From positions 3,094,504-3,158,503 of the forward strand of contig CP154957.1 of NCBI GenBank assembly GCA_039621445.1: a DNA stretch of 64,000 nt, read 5' to 3'. Positions 11,210 to 22,535 of this stretch are shown one piece after another. This DNA is from Euglena gracilis (taxonomy: Eukaryota; Euglenida; Euglenophyceae; Euglenales). The notes beneath the pieces are model-generated. The model ran no database searches. It was given only the letters and a program-made list of their open reading frames with translations, and was not told the origin of the DNA. A program made the translations under genes and the position numbers. Position 1 is the first letter of the stretch; each line of letters starts with the position of its first letter.

Positions 11210-14200
11210 GTGTGCGTTGCTTGCTTGCCCAGGTTTCCAGGTTTCTCGGTGGCCATCTCAATTTCAGCAATTACCGGATCGTTCGAAATTGTCAATTTGC
11301 GACCAGGGATTCCTGAAGCCAAAGGGGACCTGGCCTCCCATGTGGGAGGGTGCAGCTCACACCATTGCTTAACACTCGTCCCACCCCATCCGGGTGGGAC
11401 AAGTCAGCCCCGGGGGGGGGGGGGGGGGGACTGACTGGTTTTTTCAGAGTGACTGACTGGTCTGAGTGACTGACTGACTGGCCAAGAACCCCCCCCCCGG
11501 GGGGGGTGGGGTAGGCCCGAGAATGAAAAAGTGGCTGGCCCGATGCCAAAGGCGCGAAATTTTCTGGATTTTTTTGATTCTTTTTTTTTTGGGCAAATGT
11601 TCATTGCCTCCTCCTCGTCATTCAAGAGTGCCCGATCCCCCAGGGGGTGGGTGGGTGGGAGGACTCCCCCTCCCTCCCCCTTCCAGTCTTAAAAAAGAAC
11701 CCCTGCCTGGGATCCCTCCCCAAAAATGTCAAAATTTTCCCTCGGACACTTTGCGCCGAAAACTTTGGTTGTTTTGACAATTTTTTTTGCAAAAAAAAGT
11801 ACCAAAACGGCATTTTTTGGCTGATTTTGTCGGCAGTTTTTTTCCCGCCGCAGTTCGGTCACCCGGACCGTGCCACTGCACAGGAGGTGGGTGGGTGGAC
11901 CCCCCCCCCTGGGGTCCACCCACCCTTGGCTGCCTTAAACCCTGAGGCTGCACGATGGGGGCCATTTTTTGAGGTGCCAGAGGATTGAGTGACTTCCCCC
12001 AGACGGCCCCCGGAGGCCAGTTGGCTGGAACATAAAAGGCTGCAAAAATGTGTTTTTGGCCAGTTTTGGGTGGTTTGGGGCTGGGTGAGTGGGTGCCCCC
12101 CCCCCCGGGTCACTCCGTGAATCCATGGTCTGGACCCCCCGCCTGACCCTGTGGAGAACACCAGGCAACTTTTTTCCTTCTGGTGCCTACCCAGAAGGAA
12201 ATAATTTTTTTGAATGTTTTGACACATCTTCACCCAGAAAGTGCCCAAAATGACTTTTTCAAAAAAAAATTGACCAGCGCTTCGCAGATCAGGGGGTCGG
12301 GGGTCCGCCCCTGCATCTATATCGGACCCATGTTTTCGCCCAAAGTTGGGGTTGTCCCCATGGTCCTCGGCCCACCCTCAGGACTCTTCCGCCCGAGATA
12401 GGCAACCTGCCGTGCCTGGAGGTCCTGTTCCTCTCCCACAACCGATTGTGCCCAGTCTCCATCCTCCTGGGGTGCTGTGGGCAGGTGGGGGAGGTTGGGC
12501 ATTTTCTACCCGGGGGGGGGGGGGTCGGCAACATTGTGGCCGGGATCATGTGGGGCTGGGGGCTGGCCCAGGCGCCTCCCGAAGGAAATTGCCGGGTGCG
12601 CCCGCCTCCACCGGTTGGCGCTGGACCACGCCCATTTCTTCTCTGAAGGGCCCTCGGGGTCAGTCTGAAAGGGAAACTGCAGGAAATTCCTAATGCACGT
12701 CTGGGGGGGGGATGCTGAAAATGATTGAAAATGCTGAAATGATGGGTTTCAAGATTTATTTTGAGGCAAACCTGAAGATTTTGTCCCAAATCCCAAATGC
12801 GTTTTTTAAGAGCCAAAGGTGGGATTTGGGATGTGGGGGAATTCTTTAGCCGGACGCCACCCTATCCCAGGGGGCTCCAGCCAGCCAGCAGCTCCCAGCC
12901 AGCTCCTGACCCCCCCCGGGATTGAGTGGGAATAAAGTTGTTGCAGCCCAGCAAAGCCAGGCTGGACCAAAAAAAATTGGTGCAAGGCCCCAAAATTTTT
13001 TTTGGAAAAAAAGTGGTCAAAATGGCCAAAAACGGCGAATTGGATGGCCAAAAATGGCCGTTTTTGAGGGGGTTTTTCAACCTCAAATTTTTGGCTAAAA
13101 AATGCATCCCAATGGATTTGGGTGTTTTGTGCCTGTTTTCGGGTGCCAGCCCAGTCCAATTCGGAAGCTGGTGGGACCCACCTCCATCCCCCGGGAGGTG
13201 GTCCAGCCAGCACCAGTTTGCCAGCCAACGCCTTTTTCCGGCCAGCCAGATGGAGCCCCCTCCCACGGAGAGAAGTCATGAGTCCAACTGTTTGGAAGAA
13301 CTGCCAGAAGAGCTGGGTCACTGTCAGCAGCTCAGGTGTGCAAACATACGTCGTACCCCTCTCCCGCCCAAGGCTGGCAAGGTTTTTCGGACCGATTGGC
13401 TGGTTTCTGGCTTCTTTTTTTTGATTTTGGGTCGGGTGGCCTTCGGGCCTCTGTGACGCGCAAGACCCCCTGGGGGAGATGGGGAGAGGGTGGGTCTGGG
13501 GCCCACACCCGTGCCATACCGTTGTTCAAGGCCATCCCCGGGACCCCCCCCCGGATTGGGGCCAGCCATGGCTGGCCGAAAGTGCCGGGCCCCAGCCTGG
13601 GACCCCCCCCCCCTGGGCAGCACCATTGCTTACCAACCCCCCTGGGGGGGACAATGAACATTTTCCATTTTCAAAAAGCCAGCTGCTCTTCAAAAACCAG
13701 TCACCCATTCCCCCCCCCCGAGCAAACAGGCTCAAAATCAGTAGATTTTGGCTAACGCCAAAAACTCATCATTTTTGGCGTTGTAGCGTGAAGTGCCAGA
13801 AAATTTTTGGGAAATGCCCTCAAACTGCCGACTTTTGGGGTCCCCCCCCCTGGGGTGGTTTCCCATACTGGGCCAGTTGGGTGGGGGAGGGGGACTCCCC
13901 CCCCCCCCGGAGGGGGGTTGGAAGGAACTGACTGGTTTTCAAGAGTGACGGGAAAAGTTTGCCCGAGGGAGGGCTTTGTTTTAACAAAGGTCAACCGCCC
14001 TGGGGGGTTAAGGCATTTTCGACCCCCCTCGGGAGGTCGGGGCTGAGGTGACAGCACACACAGACCCTGGTGCCAAACGCGCTGGTGGCCCGAAAATGGC
14101 TATTTTCGAGGGAAATTTGGTTTGGTCGGCGGCACCCCCGGACCCAAAACCGTCCCCCCCCCCGGGGGGGTGCCTGCTATGGGCAGGCACCCCACAGCAC

Positions 14201-16521
14201 AAGGCACTCTCCCAGGGGGGCGGTGAAGGTGCTACCCTTACTTCTGCAAGTCCATCCCTTGTGTCCCAGACCGTTCTTTGAGAAAGCCCCCGGACGTGGC
14301 ACTGTGGGTCTCACCATTTTTGGGGGGGTTTCCGGGCACTCCTCGAAAACGTCGTTATGCCCCTCAAGGGTTGTGCATAATCACCGACCCCCCCCCCTCC
14401 GCCCTCACCCACCTACCACCCCTACACACCGACCACCCCCCAGTCAGGAGGTGCATACGACCAAGCGCCTCTGATGATGCTGGGCGATGCTGCATGCGAC
14501 TACCTCTCTCGTCGGGGGTTGTAGGAATCTGGTCGGTGGGCAGGGTGTTACAAGCACATTATCAGCACGTTACAAGCACACAAGCACATACAGGGTAGTT
14601 GGGTGTTGCAAGCACACTATCCTGTGGCACCAACCGACCTGGTTTGCCCAGAGAGTAGCACGCCCCTCGAGGATTTCTAAATCGTGGTTTTCTGTGCCAC
14701 GTCGTTTGGGTCTCCGTCCCTCCTCTCATTTCGTCCATTGGGGGGGGGATATGCAACTTGCATAATTTGCATTTTTGCATAATCAGGGTTTTCCAAATTT
14801 TTTTTGCAAAAAAAAATTGCATTTTTGTCATTTTTTTTGCATTTTTTTTGCATTTTTTTGCATTTTTTGACTGACATAATTTGAAGGGTCAAGTTGCATA
14901 TCCCCCCCCTGCGTCCATGCCATCTGTGCTTGCCTTTCCGTGCAGGATGCTCAATTGCAATTTCAACCAGTTGCGGACGGTGCCATCCAGCCTGGGGTCG
15001 TGTGAGAGGCTTGAGGAGGTGTATCTCAGCAACAACAGAATTGAAGGTGTGTGGCTTTCACCGCAGCCCTGCAGTTGCAAAATCTTGCAAAAATGCATCA
15101 GCAAGTGCCTGAAATGGTTGAGATTCGGACAATTGCTTTTTTGTCTGCCTTTCGTTCATCACCGGGAGGAAGGGCCTGCCAAGGTCGTTTTATAAATTGT
15201 ATTAAAAGTATTTTCCAGCAGTAAAGATGAAGCGTTCAACCCCTTTTTCATGTTTTGAAAAAAAATTTGGAATGATCTTGGAGAACAGATCGGCCTCAGA
15301 TGTCTTAAATCTTGCCAGATTTCTTCAACTTCTCTTTTTATTATTTTGATCAACAAAAAATTCGCGCTTGATGCCTTAGTTATCATTTGCTCCAGACGGA
15401 AGCTGAAGTTGCCTGGCACAAAATCCAAAATGAAGGACAAAATTTCCCTCTATTTTTTTGCGCGAAGTGCCAAAAATCTTAACCCCATAGTTAGCCCCCC
15501 CCCCCAAAAGTGGGTCCCTTGGACCCCCCCCCTCCCAAGAGGTGGGGGGCACCCCCACCTTGGTGGGGGAAACCCTGCCCGTAACCCCCACCAGAACCAA
15601 AGCAGCAGGTGGGAGCCATGTATGTGTATTATTTTGTCATTGGCCAAGGACCCCCACCCCAGCTTGGGGTACAGGGAGAATTGATGTCCAAAACATTTGG
15701 TACACAGAAAAATCTGTTTTGATGTTTGGACAAAATGAATATCATTTCCCAATAGAAACCCACAAGAAAACACAAAAAAAAACGCAAAAAGGTGTGTGTT
15801 TTCCCCCTGCCTTTTGGGCTATTTGAGGAAATAGCTGGAACTCGTCGCATCTTCCATTTCAAATAAATGTTGACTGAAGGAGGAAAAAGGGGGTAAAAAA
15901 TTGCGGAAAAATTGTGATTTAGTAGTCACCTTCTTGTTGCTTTAATTTTTTTTGGGCCAACAGTTTCCACATTCAATCATTATGGTTTTTTTTGGTGAAG
16001 AAATGGGTTTGAAGGGTCAAACGTACATCACTGCAGCATGAAAAATATCCAGGAGGTGATTTTTTTGTTGCTCCCCTCCAACAGAAATGAAACAGCCTGA
16101 TCGATTTTTTTCCCACAATTTTCCCCAAGTTTTATTGACGTCCTCAAATGAATCACCCAATCGCCCCCACCCCCTGGTGAGTGACTGGTTTTTTCACACT
16201 GGTTTTCTTTTGCCCAAACCCCCACCAAAGTGACCTGGCGCCAAAACCACCAGACGTTTTTTGTCCAATTTCTTCATATTTGCAGCCATTTTTTGACGGG
16301 ATGTGTATTTTTTAAATAAAAAAAAAGCTTTCAAAATATGGAAATGACTCTCCCCAGTGGGCGGGGCGGTCGACGAACGTTTGATGTGGGGCGGTCGACG
16401 TATCTCTTGTTTGCAGTGGTTCCCGACAGCCTGCTGGACCTGCACAGCATCAAACGGCTGCACCTCAACAGTAACAACCTGCAGTCGCTGCCGGAGGGCT
16501 TCTTCGCCGCCTGGCCACCAG
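11098..16521 (+). CDS. Leucine-rich-repeat protein, partial gene (at least five exons)
   Basis: Five exons with GT-AG borders, at 11,098-11,209, 12,382-12,447, 13,276-13,335, 14,946-15,046 and 16,417-16,521, join in phase (2, 2, 2, 1) into one frame that reads as tandem LRRs of about 23 residues. The repeats follow the pattern LxxLP..L..L..L..L.L..N.L; examples are ILTLPPEIGNLPCLEVLFLS, LEELPEELGHCQQLRML and VVPDSLLDLHSIKRLHLNSN. Such repeats form a curved solenoid that binds other proteins; partner and location are unknown. Both gene ends are missing: earlier exons may include those near 1.4-9.1 kb, later ones those near 21.3 kb. Introns are packed with inverted-repeat elements. The LRR assignment is firm, the gene limits are not. 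Confidence 0.8.
12382..12447 (+). CDS. LRR gene, exon b
   Basis: Acceptor CCCTCAG, donor CGATT|GTGCCC. It encodes TLPPEIGNLPCLEVLFLSHN then R. The coding signal stops exactly at this donor. The bases that follow (CCTGGGGTGCTGTGGGCAGG) belong to a repeat also seen near 2,360, which supports this donor over one further right. Confidence 0.75.
12838..13245 (+). repeat. Dispersed repeat family F1
   Basis: Order of landmarks: GGAATTCTTTAGCCGGA, CCAGCCAGCAGC, a C run with GGGA, AATAAAGTTGTTGCAGCCCA, a short hairpin around CAGCCCAGCAAAGCCAGGCTG, AAAAAAATTGGTGCAAGGC, GGCCAAAAATGGCC, ATGCATCCCAATGGATTTGGG, and GCCAGCCCAGTCC. The same order in inverse orientation fills 51,186-51,590. Fragments recur at 8.6, 9.6, 48.3-48.7, 50.7, 51.8-52.3, 58.9-59.3 and 60.3 kb. 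No ORF; probably a non-autonomous mobile element. Confidence 0.65.
13276..13335 (+). CDS. LRR gene, exon c
   Basis: Donor CTCAG|GTGTGC; the acceptor is one of the AG pairs at 13,270-13,275. It encodes NCLEELPEELGHCQQL, with AG completed by G of the next exon to arginine. A few residues before NCLEEL do not fit the LRR spacing, so the 5' border may be off by some bases. Confidence 0.7.
14000..14235 (+). repeat. F2-related unit
   Basis: Contains GGCATTTTCGACCCCCCTCGGGAGG, then TGCCTGCTATGGGCAGGCACC with matching arms. The same unit is at 2,385-2,930. Confidence 0.45.
14740..14908. mobile_element. Inverted-repeat element, family R4
   Basis: A G run plus ATATGCAACTTGCATAATTTGC at the left; CATAATTTGAAGGGTCAAGTTGCATAT plus a C run at the right. 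The centre is TTTTTTGCAAAAAA-rich. It lies in the intron directly before LRR exon d. Confidence 0.7.
14946..15046 (+). CDS. LRR gene, exon d
   Basis: Acceptor TTCCGTGCAG, donor TTGAAG|GTGTGT. It encodes MLNCNFNQLRTVPSSLGSC then ERLEEVYLSNNRIE, one and a half LRRs. The right end of an R4 element (14,740-14,908) lies only 37 bp before the exon. Confidence 0.8.
15440..15625 (+). repeat. F2-like fragment
   Basis: Carries GCGCGAAGTGCCAAAAATCTTAACC and C-run/G-run blocks (GGGTCCCTTGGACCCCCC...GGTGGGGG), like the F2 copies. Unrelated-looking DNA follows. Confidence 0.4.
16417..16521 (+). CDS. LRR gene, exon e
   Basis: Acceptor TTGTTTGCAG, donor CCACCAG|GTGGGC. It encodes VPDSLLDLHSIKRLHLNSN then NLQSLPEGFFAAWPP. 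The G left from exon d plus TG makes valine, so the two exons join without a gap in the LRR register. Outgoing phase is 1. Confidence 0.8.
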
Positions 16522-19016
16522 GTGGGCCGACTTGGCTGTTTTCAGGGTGGCGATCTGGTGGTGAATGTGCGCAAACAATAGCCAGCACTCTGTTTTCCGA
16601 AATGACCGGTGACGTTTCCCGCGGTGTTTTCTGGCCTCCCTCTGTTCCAAGAAGGTTGTGTCTGGGAGATTCAATTTTTCGATCCAGAAAGGTCTCAGAG
16701 AGAGGGGAGCAGGGTATAAAGTGAGCAGTGGTTTTGCGGGGGGGAGAAAGGGTTCAGCTAGAACCAGGCTTGCTCCGTGCACAATTGCTTGTCCGGTTGG
16801 GGTGAGAGGGGGTTGACAGCTTGAAATGGGCTCCCCAGTCATTTTTCTTTTTGGGCTCTCAAATTGAGTTTTCTTGGACTGTTCACAGTGGATGGTTTCA
16901 CCAAAATTTTGCATGAGAAGTACATTGAAATTCACCAAAGGCGATCCATTTCAATGTCCTCGGTTTGCTTGTGCAAGCCTGTGCAACAGCAAATTTTATT
17001 TCTATAACACTCGGTGCCAAATTGTATTTCTGCTGTTCTGCAATACCACGGTGGTGCCATCAGGCACTAAGTGGTCGCAATCGCCTGTCAAAGCACCCCT
17101 CCACCAGTGCTCTCAACTCTGGGAGGCGGTTCTGGATGGTACTGTGGAGTGTGGGTGCCGTCATTTTTTCGATTTTTGCAGGGTCTGAAAATTTACTTGG
17201 CATTTGGGTCTGAAAAAATTGTTTTGGAAAATCTGTGAAAATTGCTGTGGTGGGTGGGGGGGTCCACCCCCAGGCCCATACAGCCCTGCCCCCCCAGGCC
17301 ATTAAGCAATGGCCTGGTGGGGGACCATAACGTTGGGTCGTTCTCAAAACAAACAATACATCAGACCTGCCAAAGCCTTCAAAAAACAGCCACAGCAGAA
17401 AATCTCAAAAGTAATTCAAAATTGATGAAAACTGATAAATTCAGAGGAAATCTCTTCTGAATTTTGGATGGGTTCCCAAAGAAATGATTCTGTTGGGATG
17501 TTGGGTTGTTGTTTTTTATCATTTATTATTTATTATTTATTATTTTAGTATTTATTATTTATTATTTGCTTATTATTTGTTTATTATTTTTTTACATTTT
17601 ATTTTTTATTATTATTTATGACATTGTTTATTGGATGTGGCTGCAAAATCTTGGACACGAGCTTTCAGTGGGTGGAAAATTCTGGACAGCAAAACCCAGT
17701 CTTCAAGCCCTTCACGATATGCAGAGACTCAGCAGGGGGGTTCGGAAATATTGTTTTTGTTTCTGTGGGAGTCCTCATCTTGCCAAAAGGAATGCGGTGG
17801 AAAATAGGGAAACAGGCAGAACCAAATGCATTGCATTTTTCATCTGGTGATCAAATCATTCACAGATGCAGAGGTTCAGACATGGTACGCCCGCAGCTAC
17901 GTTTGGCATCCACGGATCTTGCACTCTGGCGCTTCATCTCTCTCTGATAATATCTCTCTATAATAACTCTCTAAACAACTTCCTCGGAGTCAGACCAGTT
18001 GGTTGGAAACCTGGGGGGGGGGGGCGAGTGGGTACTTCTGGAAGGGGGGTTCAGCGCCCTACTTCGATTCAGTGTGAAGCTCCAAAAGTGTTTTGACATC
18101 CCAAATGGACACCCCAAAACGGGTCCCCGCTGAGCAGTGTGGGTGGGTGGTGACTCCTCCTTTTCAAAAAAAAATCCTCTGGTCAGACCGACTCCCCTCC
18201 CCAACTGGGTTCGGTTGTTTTAATGAGTGCCCCCCCCCCCCCACGCGTAACTGGGGGGCGGGGCAAAACACTCAACCGAATCTTACTCTCCAACCAAGGG
18301 GGGGGGGGGTTGTCGGCAAGGGGTTTGCCTGTCCGCCAAAATGTGTGGACAAACCACCAGGTCTCCATCCAAAGGGAGGAGTCCATTGTCAGGTTTGTTT
18401 GCTGGCCAAACAGGTACCAGAAAAAATATCACTTCTGGGGCTTCAGAAACTGAACTCCGCCAACCCAAAACAGGCAAATTTTGTTGGGTCGGTTTGACAT
18501 AGGGTTAGGATTAGGGTCGGATTGGGTTTGGATGAGATGCAAGATCTGGGAATGAATGGGTGGTGGGTTGGGGGGATTGGGTCCCGGTTTCGTGCCATAC
18601 GGAGGGCTTGAAAGTTAACGAAGAATCAAGAGCCATCCTCGACCAATCACCAGGAAAAAGAGGTCAACCACCAATTGCATTTGGTAAACCAAAAAACTCT
18701 TTAACCAACTCCGTGATGTGTGGGTTTTTTTGAGGATTTTGGGCAAAGTGCATCAAAAGCAATCCAAGGAGCTCCCCAACACCATGAAAAACGTCCCGCA
18801 GGGGGGATGTCCATGCGTGGTGATAGTAACAGTCATAGTAATGGTCAGAAAAGATGCATTTTTTTTCATAAACCTAAACTTTGTTCAATACAAATCCCTG
18901 TAAGTTGTCTGCCCAGGGTCTTGAAATCCCGTCCAAATATAAAGCCAGGGGGCTTTATATTTGGGGGGTTTTACCAAGAATTAATGAGAGTTAACCCCCA
19001 AAAGGGAGTCTTGCAG
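16522..19016. other. No firm gene; A/T microsatellite at 17,512-17,625
   Basis: Intron or intergenic DNA. A TTATTATTTA-type repeat fills 17,512-17,625, and TTAGGG-like strings lie at 18,500-18,530. C and G runs occur at 18,010, 18,235 and 18,300. No exon called. Confidence 0.4.
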
Positions 19017-19126
19017 GGAGGCTTTCGGGGGGTAGTGAGCGAATGGGACGAAGCTGCGTGGACAATCGAAGGCTTGGCTTCGTTCAGGACAATGGCTCTG
19101 TCTTGCTTATGCCCTTTGAAGGACAG
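19017..19126 (+). CDS. Candidate host exon, unknown protein
   Basis: Bounded by TCTTGCAG and GGACAG|GTGTGTGAG, open throughout; it reads GGFRGVVSEWDEAAWTIEGL and then ASFRTMALSCLCPLKD. Incoming phase 0, outgoing phase 2. GC3 bias is weaker than in the other exons, and the frame stays open past the donor to 19,208, so this may be a chance ORF. Confidence 0.2.
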
Positions 19127-19502
19127 GTGTGTGAGCGTGTTCATCAAGTGTTTGCCAATCTTCCATTTGGGTGTGGATATCACAAGTTACCATGGAAGAG
19201 CCCATTAAAAATAACAGCAAACCCCCAGGGATGGTGATCTTCTCACCAATGGCTGTGTAAAACCTGTGTTGAACTTTACCAAATCGCCTTTAACAAAGAG
19301 GAGCTGTCAACGGCACATGTATGTGTGAAAAAGCAAGGTGTGCGCTTTGATTTTTCGCTGCCTGCTTTTTTGAGTCCTGTCAACGCTTTGAAAAAGTTGC
19401 AAGCAAGGCAATTTTACATTGACGTTTGGAGCCACAATACCACTTTTTTCCCCAAGTGTGATGAGTTGGCCCAGCATGTTAGAAATAAAGTGCAGCAGTG
19501 CA

Positions 19503-19535
<33 letters not shown>

Positions 19536-19551
19536 CATGTGGGTGCGCACA

Positions 19552-19583
<32 letters not shown>

Positions 19584-21311
19584 AGTTTCTAATTTGATAC
19601 CCAGGCCAAGGTGTGACTGCAAGTCAGAAAAGGAACACCTCCTTTTAGGAACTTGCAAAATTGGTGTCTGTTGCCACTCTTGCGCGCGCGTTTTGTATTT
19701 CCTATCTGTATTGGAATTTGTTAATGTGCTTGAATATATGTATACCGCGCAGTGGGCCAGGGAATGAAAATCTGTTTGGAAAAAGCCTAGACCGAAGCGG
19801 AATCGGCGTTTGAGGGTTCTGTTTTGATGTACCCCCATAAAGGTCCAACATGATGTTTCCTGGGGTTTTTATGATGTTCCTTTTTCCGCGCCCGCGAATG
19901 TGTTTTTTTTTGTGTGTGTTTTTCGAAAATGCAAACCCGTCGTTTTTCACACAGTTTTCATCCAGTTTGTGGCAAAATTTTGCATTTTTTTTTGCAGTTT
20001 TTTGCCTTTTTCCTTTGCATTTGTTTTCCCCTGCCGATTTCCTGATTTTTTGCTGGGAGTTTTTTTTTAATTTGGAAAAGTTCTACGATTTGGCCCCGAT
20101 TTTTTCCTTTAGACCAAACTTTTTGCCAAATTTTTGTATTTTTTGCCAACAAATTGCATAGTTTTATAGCTTTGGAATCGGCCTGTTCCAAAATCCATCA
20201 AAATTCACCAGGTTTCTCTTGCTGCTTCCACTCGATTAAGGCACTCCTCAAAATGTGCAACGCAAAAAAAAAGAAAGAAATCGAAAAGGTGCAAAAAATG
20301 CAAGAAATTCAAGTTGCAAGTTAAATTCCTTTTGGAGTTCCTCGGGGCTGTGCATTTTTCTTTTGGAGAGAAAATTCTCACCTGCCCCAATGCCACACCA
20401 AAAGAAAATGTGGTGCAAACTTGCAAAATGATGTGGTTGGTTCACCTAGTTGCATCCCCTTTCATTTCATTATGCAACTGCTGGTAATGTGAAATTGGTC
20501 CAAAACGTTAGGTATGCAACTTCTAGGACCCAACCCTTGTGACCAATTGTTCAAAAAGAAGGGCGTGAAAACACGAACTTTTTCAAGGCACAAATTTTTT
20601 TTGCATTGGGGGAGGGGGGTGGTACGACCCCCCCCCCCCTCCGGGGGTCCAGCCCCCCCCCCCGGATTATTTGATGCCCTGGGGGGTGTCCCCCCACCCC
20701 CCTGCTGGACGGAGGGGGGGACTCCCCCACTTAAACATCGGACCCTGCCACCCCTCCCCCCACGTTCTCGGAAAACCTTTTAACATTTGCTGAAAATGTC
20801 CAATTGCATGATGAATGGATTTTTTTTGCCCTGCTCATGCAAGTCTTTTTTGTCCCACAGATGGACAGATTTTGAGCACCTTCCTCCATTTGGGGGTGCC
20901 GCAAATGCGCTTCCTTTGTCTTTTTTTTGTCCCATCGCATTTGTCTGTTTTCTGTGTCCATTCTTTTGTGCTTTGAATAAATATGTTTCGTAGGCTGCAG
21001 GCAAGCAGCTCCAGCCACAAGCCCCGATAAATCCCGACATAGTGCGACAAATCCCGACAATCCCGACAACACTTTTTTTGGGGGCTTTCTTTCGGCATTT
21101 TTTGGAGTCCGTGTATTATTTCCCAGGTCACTGCTTTTTTTCCAGGTTCTTTTTTTTGATTGGATCCATGTGTTGGCAACATTGGCAGCTGAGATTTCAC
21201 AATGGACACATTCTTTATGGTATTGAAAGACATTTTTTTAATGTCTCAATCAACAAACAATTTGGAGGAAAGAGCAAAGGGTGATAAGTGTCCTCGGCTG
21301 GGTGACCACAG
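19127..21311. other. No firm gene; (GT)n at 19,504-19,585; diverged R4-like tract near 20,440-20,530
   Basis: A broken (GT)n microsatellite occupies 19,504-19,585. The stretch ATTATGCAACTGCTG...GGTATGCAACTTC near 20,470-20,525 matches the left part of the R4 element at 53,118. C/G-run blocks at 20,620-20,760 resemble F2. Confidence 0.4.
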
Positions 21312-21590
21312 CTTTCGAACTGGCATCGCACTCCACCGTGACCCGACTGGCCCTGCGTGCCGAAAACACCGCCGACAGTAGGATGCAAGTTGAAAAAAGG
21401 ATGTAGGTCGAAAAATGAAACAGACTCTGTTACCAAACCGAAGGCGAACCTCGAGGAGAACCGACCGGGGAGGAAGGGACACCGAGGGCGAAGACCTTTT
21501 GAGGGGTGCATTTTAATCTTCAACGGTGCCAATTTGAAGGCCGTAGGCTTGCAACTCAACGACGATGTGCTGCCCACTGGACCGGACGCG
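21312..21590 (+). CDS. Candidate host exons before element A
   Basis: Two coding-like stretches. (i) 21,312-21,377, bounded by ACCACAG and GACA|GTAGG, reads FELASHSTVTRLALRAENTA and then D; incoming phase 1 matches the outgoing phase of LRR exon e, and VTRLALRAEN resembles an LRR core. (ii) A stretch ending at 21,590 with an excellent donor GCG|GTGAGC reads NLKAVGLQLNDDVLPTGPDA; its start is unclear. If both are real, element A sits in the following intron, 55 bp after the donor. Confidence 0.35.
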
Positions 21591-21645
21591 GTGAGCTCGG
21601 CAAAGGGGGGGCCATTTGAAGCCACCTCCTGGGGCGGGAAAAGAA

Positions 21646-21764
21646 CATTCGGGCTCCGCACTGCGAGATGGTGAGGTCCTGCTTTCCTTGCCGGCTGTTC
21701 TGTTCTGGTGTGTTTGTGCGTGCGCGGGGGGTGCTTCTTACTGCTTTTTGTTGCCGGAGTTGGC
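21646..21764 (+). repeat. Element A left terminus and inverted terminal repeat
   Basis: Outer arm CATTCGGGCTCCGCACTGCGA, then the inverted terminal repeat starting GATGGTGAGGTCCTGC and ending CCGGAGTTGGC at 21,764. The inverse of the terminal repeat is at 44,476-44,574. The outer arm reappears inverted inside the element as half of the internal complementary region (44,156-44,190). Confidence 0.85.
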
Positions 21765-21821
21765 TGATTCCTATTTCTGCCCTTCGACCTCAAGGGGAAA
21801 GAATTTTACTCTACGACTCAA

Positions 21822-22378
21822 GTGGACGAAAATTTTCGGAACTTCAACTACCTGACGGAAGAATTCAACTTTTCGAAGATCAACAACGAGACTTCCATGA
21901 AGAATGAATTTCAAAGAACCTTTGAATTTCAAGAAGAACTTCAACGGACTTCCAAGAAGTCAACTGAAGCTGGGGAAGGTGGAGACACAGCAGCAGCTGC
22001 AGCAGCTGGAGGGGCGGCAACAGCTCGTCAGTCCGTGGCCATCGCAACCCCCCCACCCCCCAACGCTTCAGAGATTTCAAAACTCCAGGTTTCAGACTCC
22101 CCCACTAACAATGATGGCCATGGACCATGGACAACTGTGGTCAGGAAGAGACGACAGAGGGGGACCACCATCACAGGTCCAACAGACTCCACCCCTTTTT
22201 CTCAGTTCCTCCCCTTTCAGGGGAAAAAGCAAAGGCTATGGCAGCCTCAATCCAAAGGATTCAGATCCAAGTCAAGGCTATGGCAGCCATCATTGGACAG
22301 GGCCTGGGGCCCAGAATCATGGCTATGGAAGCCATCATCCAAGAGGGCAGTGGGCCCAGGAGCAAGGCTATGGCAGCC
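21822..22378 (+). pseudogene. Element A: N-terminal coding region (Gag/Pol start), truncated
   Basis: Two overlapping open frames. One (from 21,822) reads MKNEFQRTFEFQEELQRT..., Gag-like with an acidic/Ala stretch. The other (from 21,904) starts MNFKEPLNFKKN and contains three or four GYGS(H/L) repeats; it is the frame that leads into RT. Both have counterparts in element B (starts 26,767 and 26,661). The coding region breaks at the border with B and resumes at 27,022 with SKPGKLPWGKG. A retroelement capsid role is an inference from position; no capsid fold or zinc knuckle is visible. Confidence 0.6.
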
Positions 22379-22535
22379 TCGGACTCCCACGACAGAGGAA
22401 GGGGGAGGAAGGGACCAAGAGGGCGAAGCACAAGAAGATGGTGAGGTCCTGCTTTCCTTGCCGGCTGTTCTGTTCTGGTGTGTTTGTGCGTGCGCGGGGG
22501 GTGCTTCTTACTGCGCCTTTGTTGCCGGAGTTGGC
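22379..22535 (-). repeat. Element B 3' terminus: outer arm plus inverted terminal repeat
   Basis: 22,437-22,535 is the inverse of 26,900-26,997. The outer arm 22,379-22,440 (starts TCGGACTCCCACGACAGAGG on the plus strand) is the inverse of 22,754-22,822 inside the element. Confidence 0.85.
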
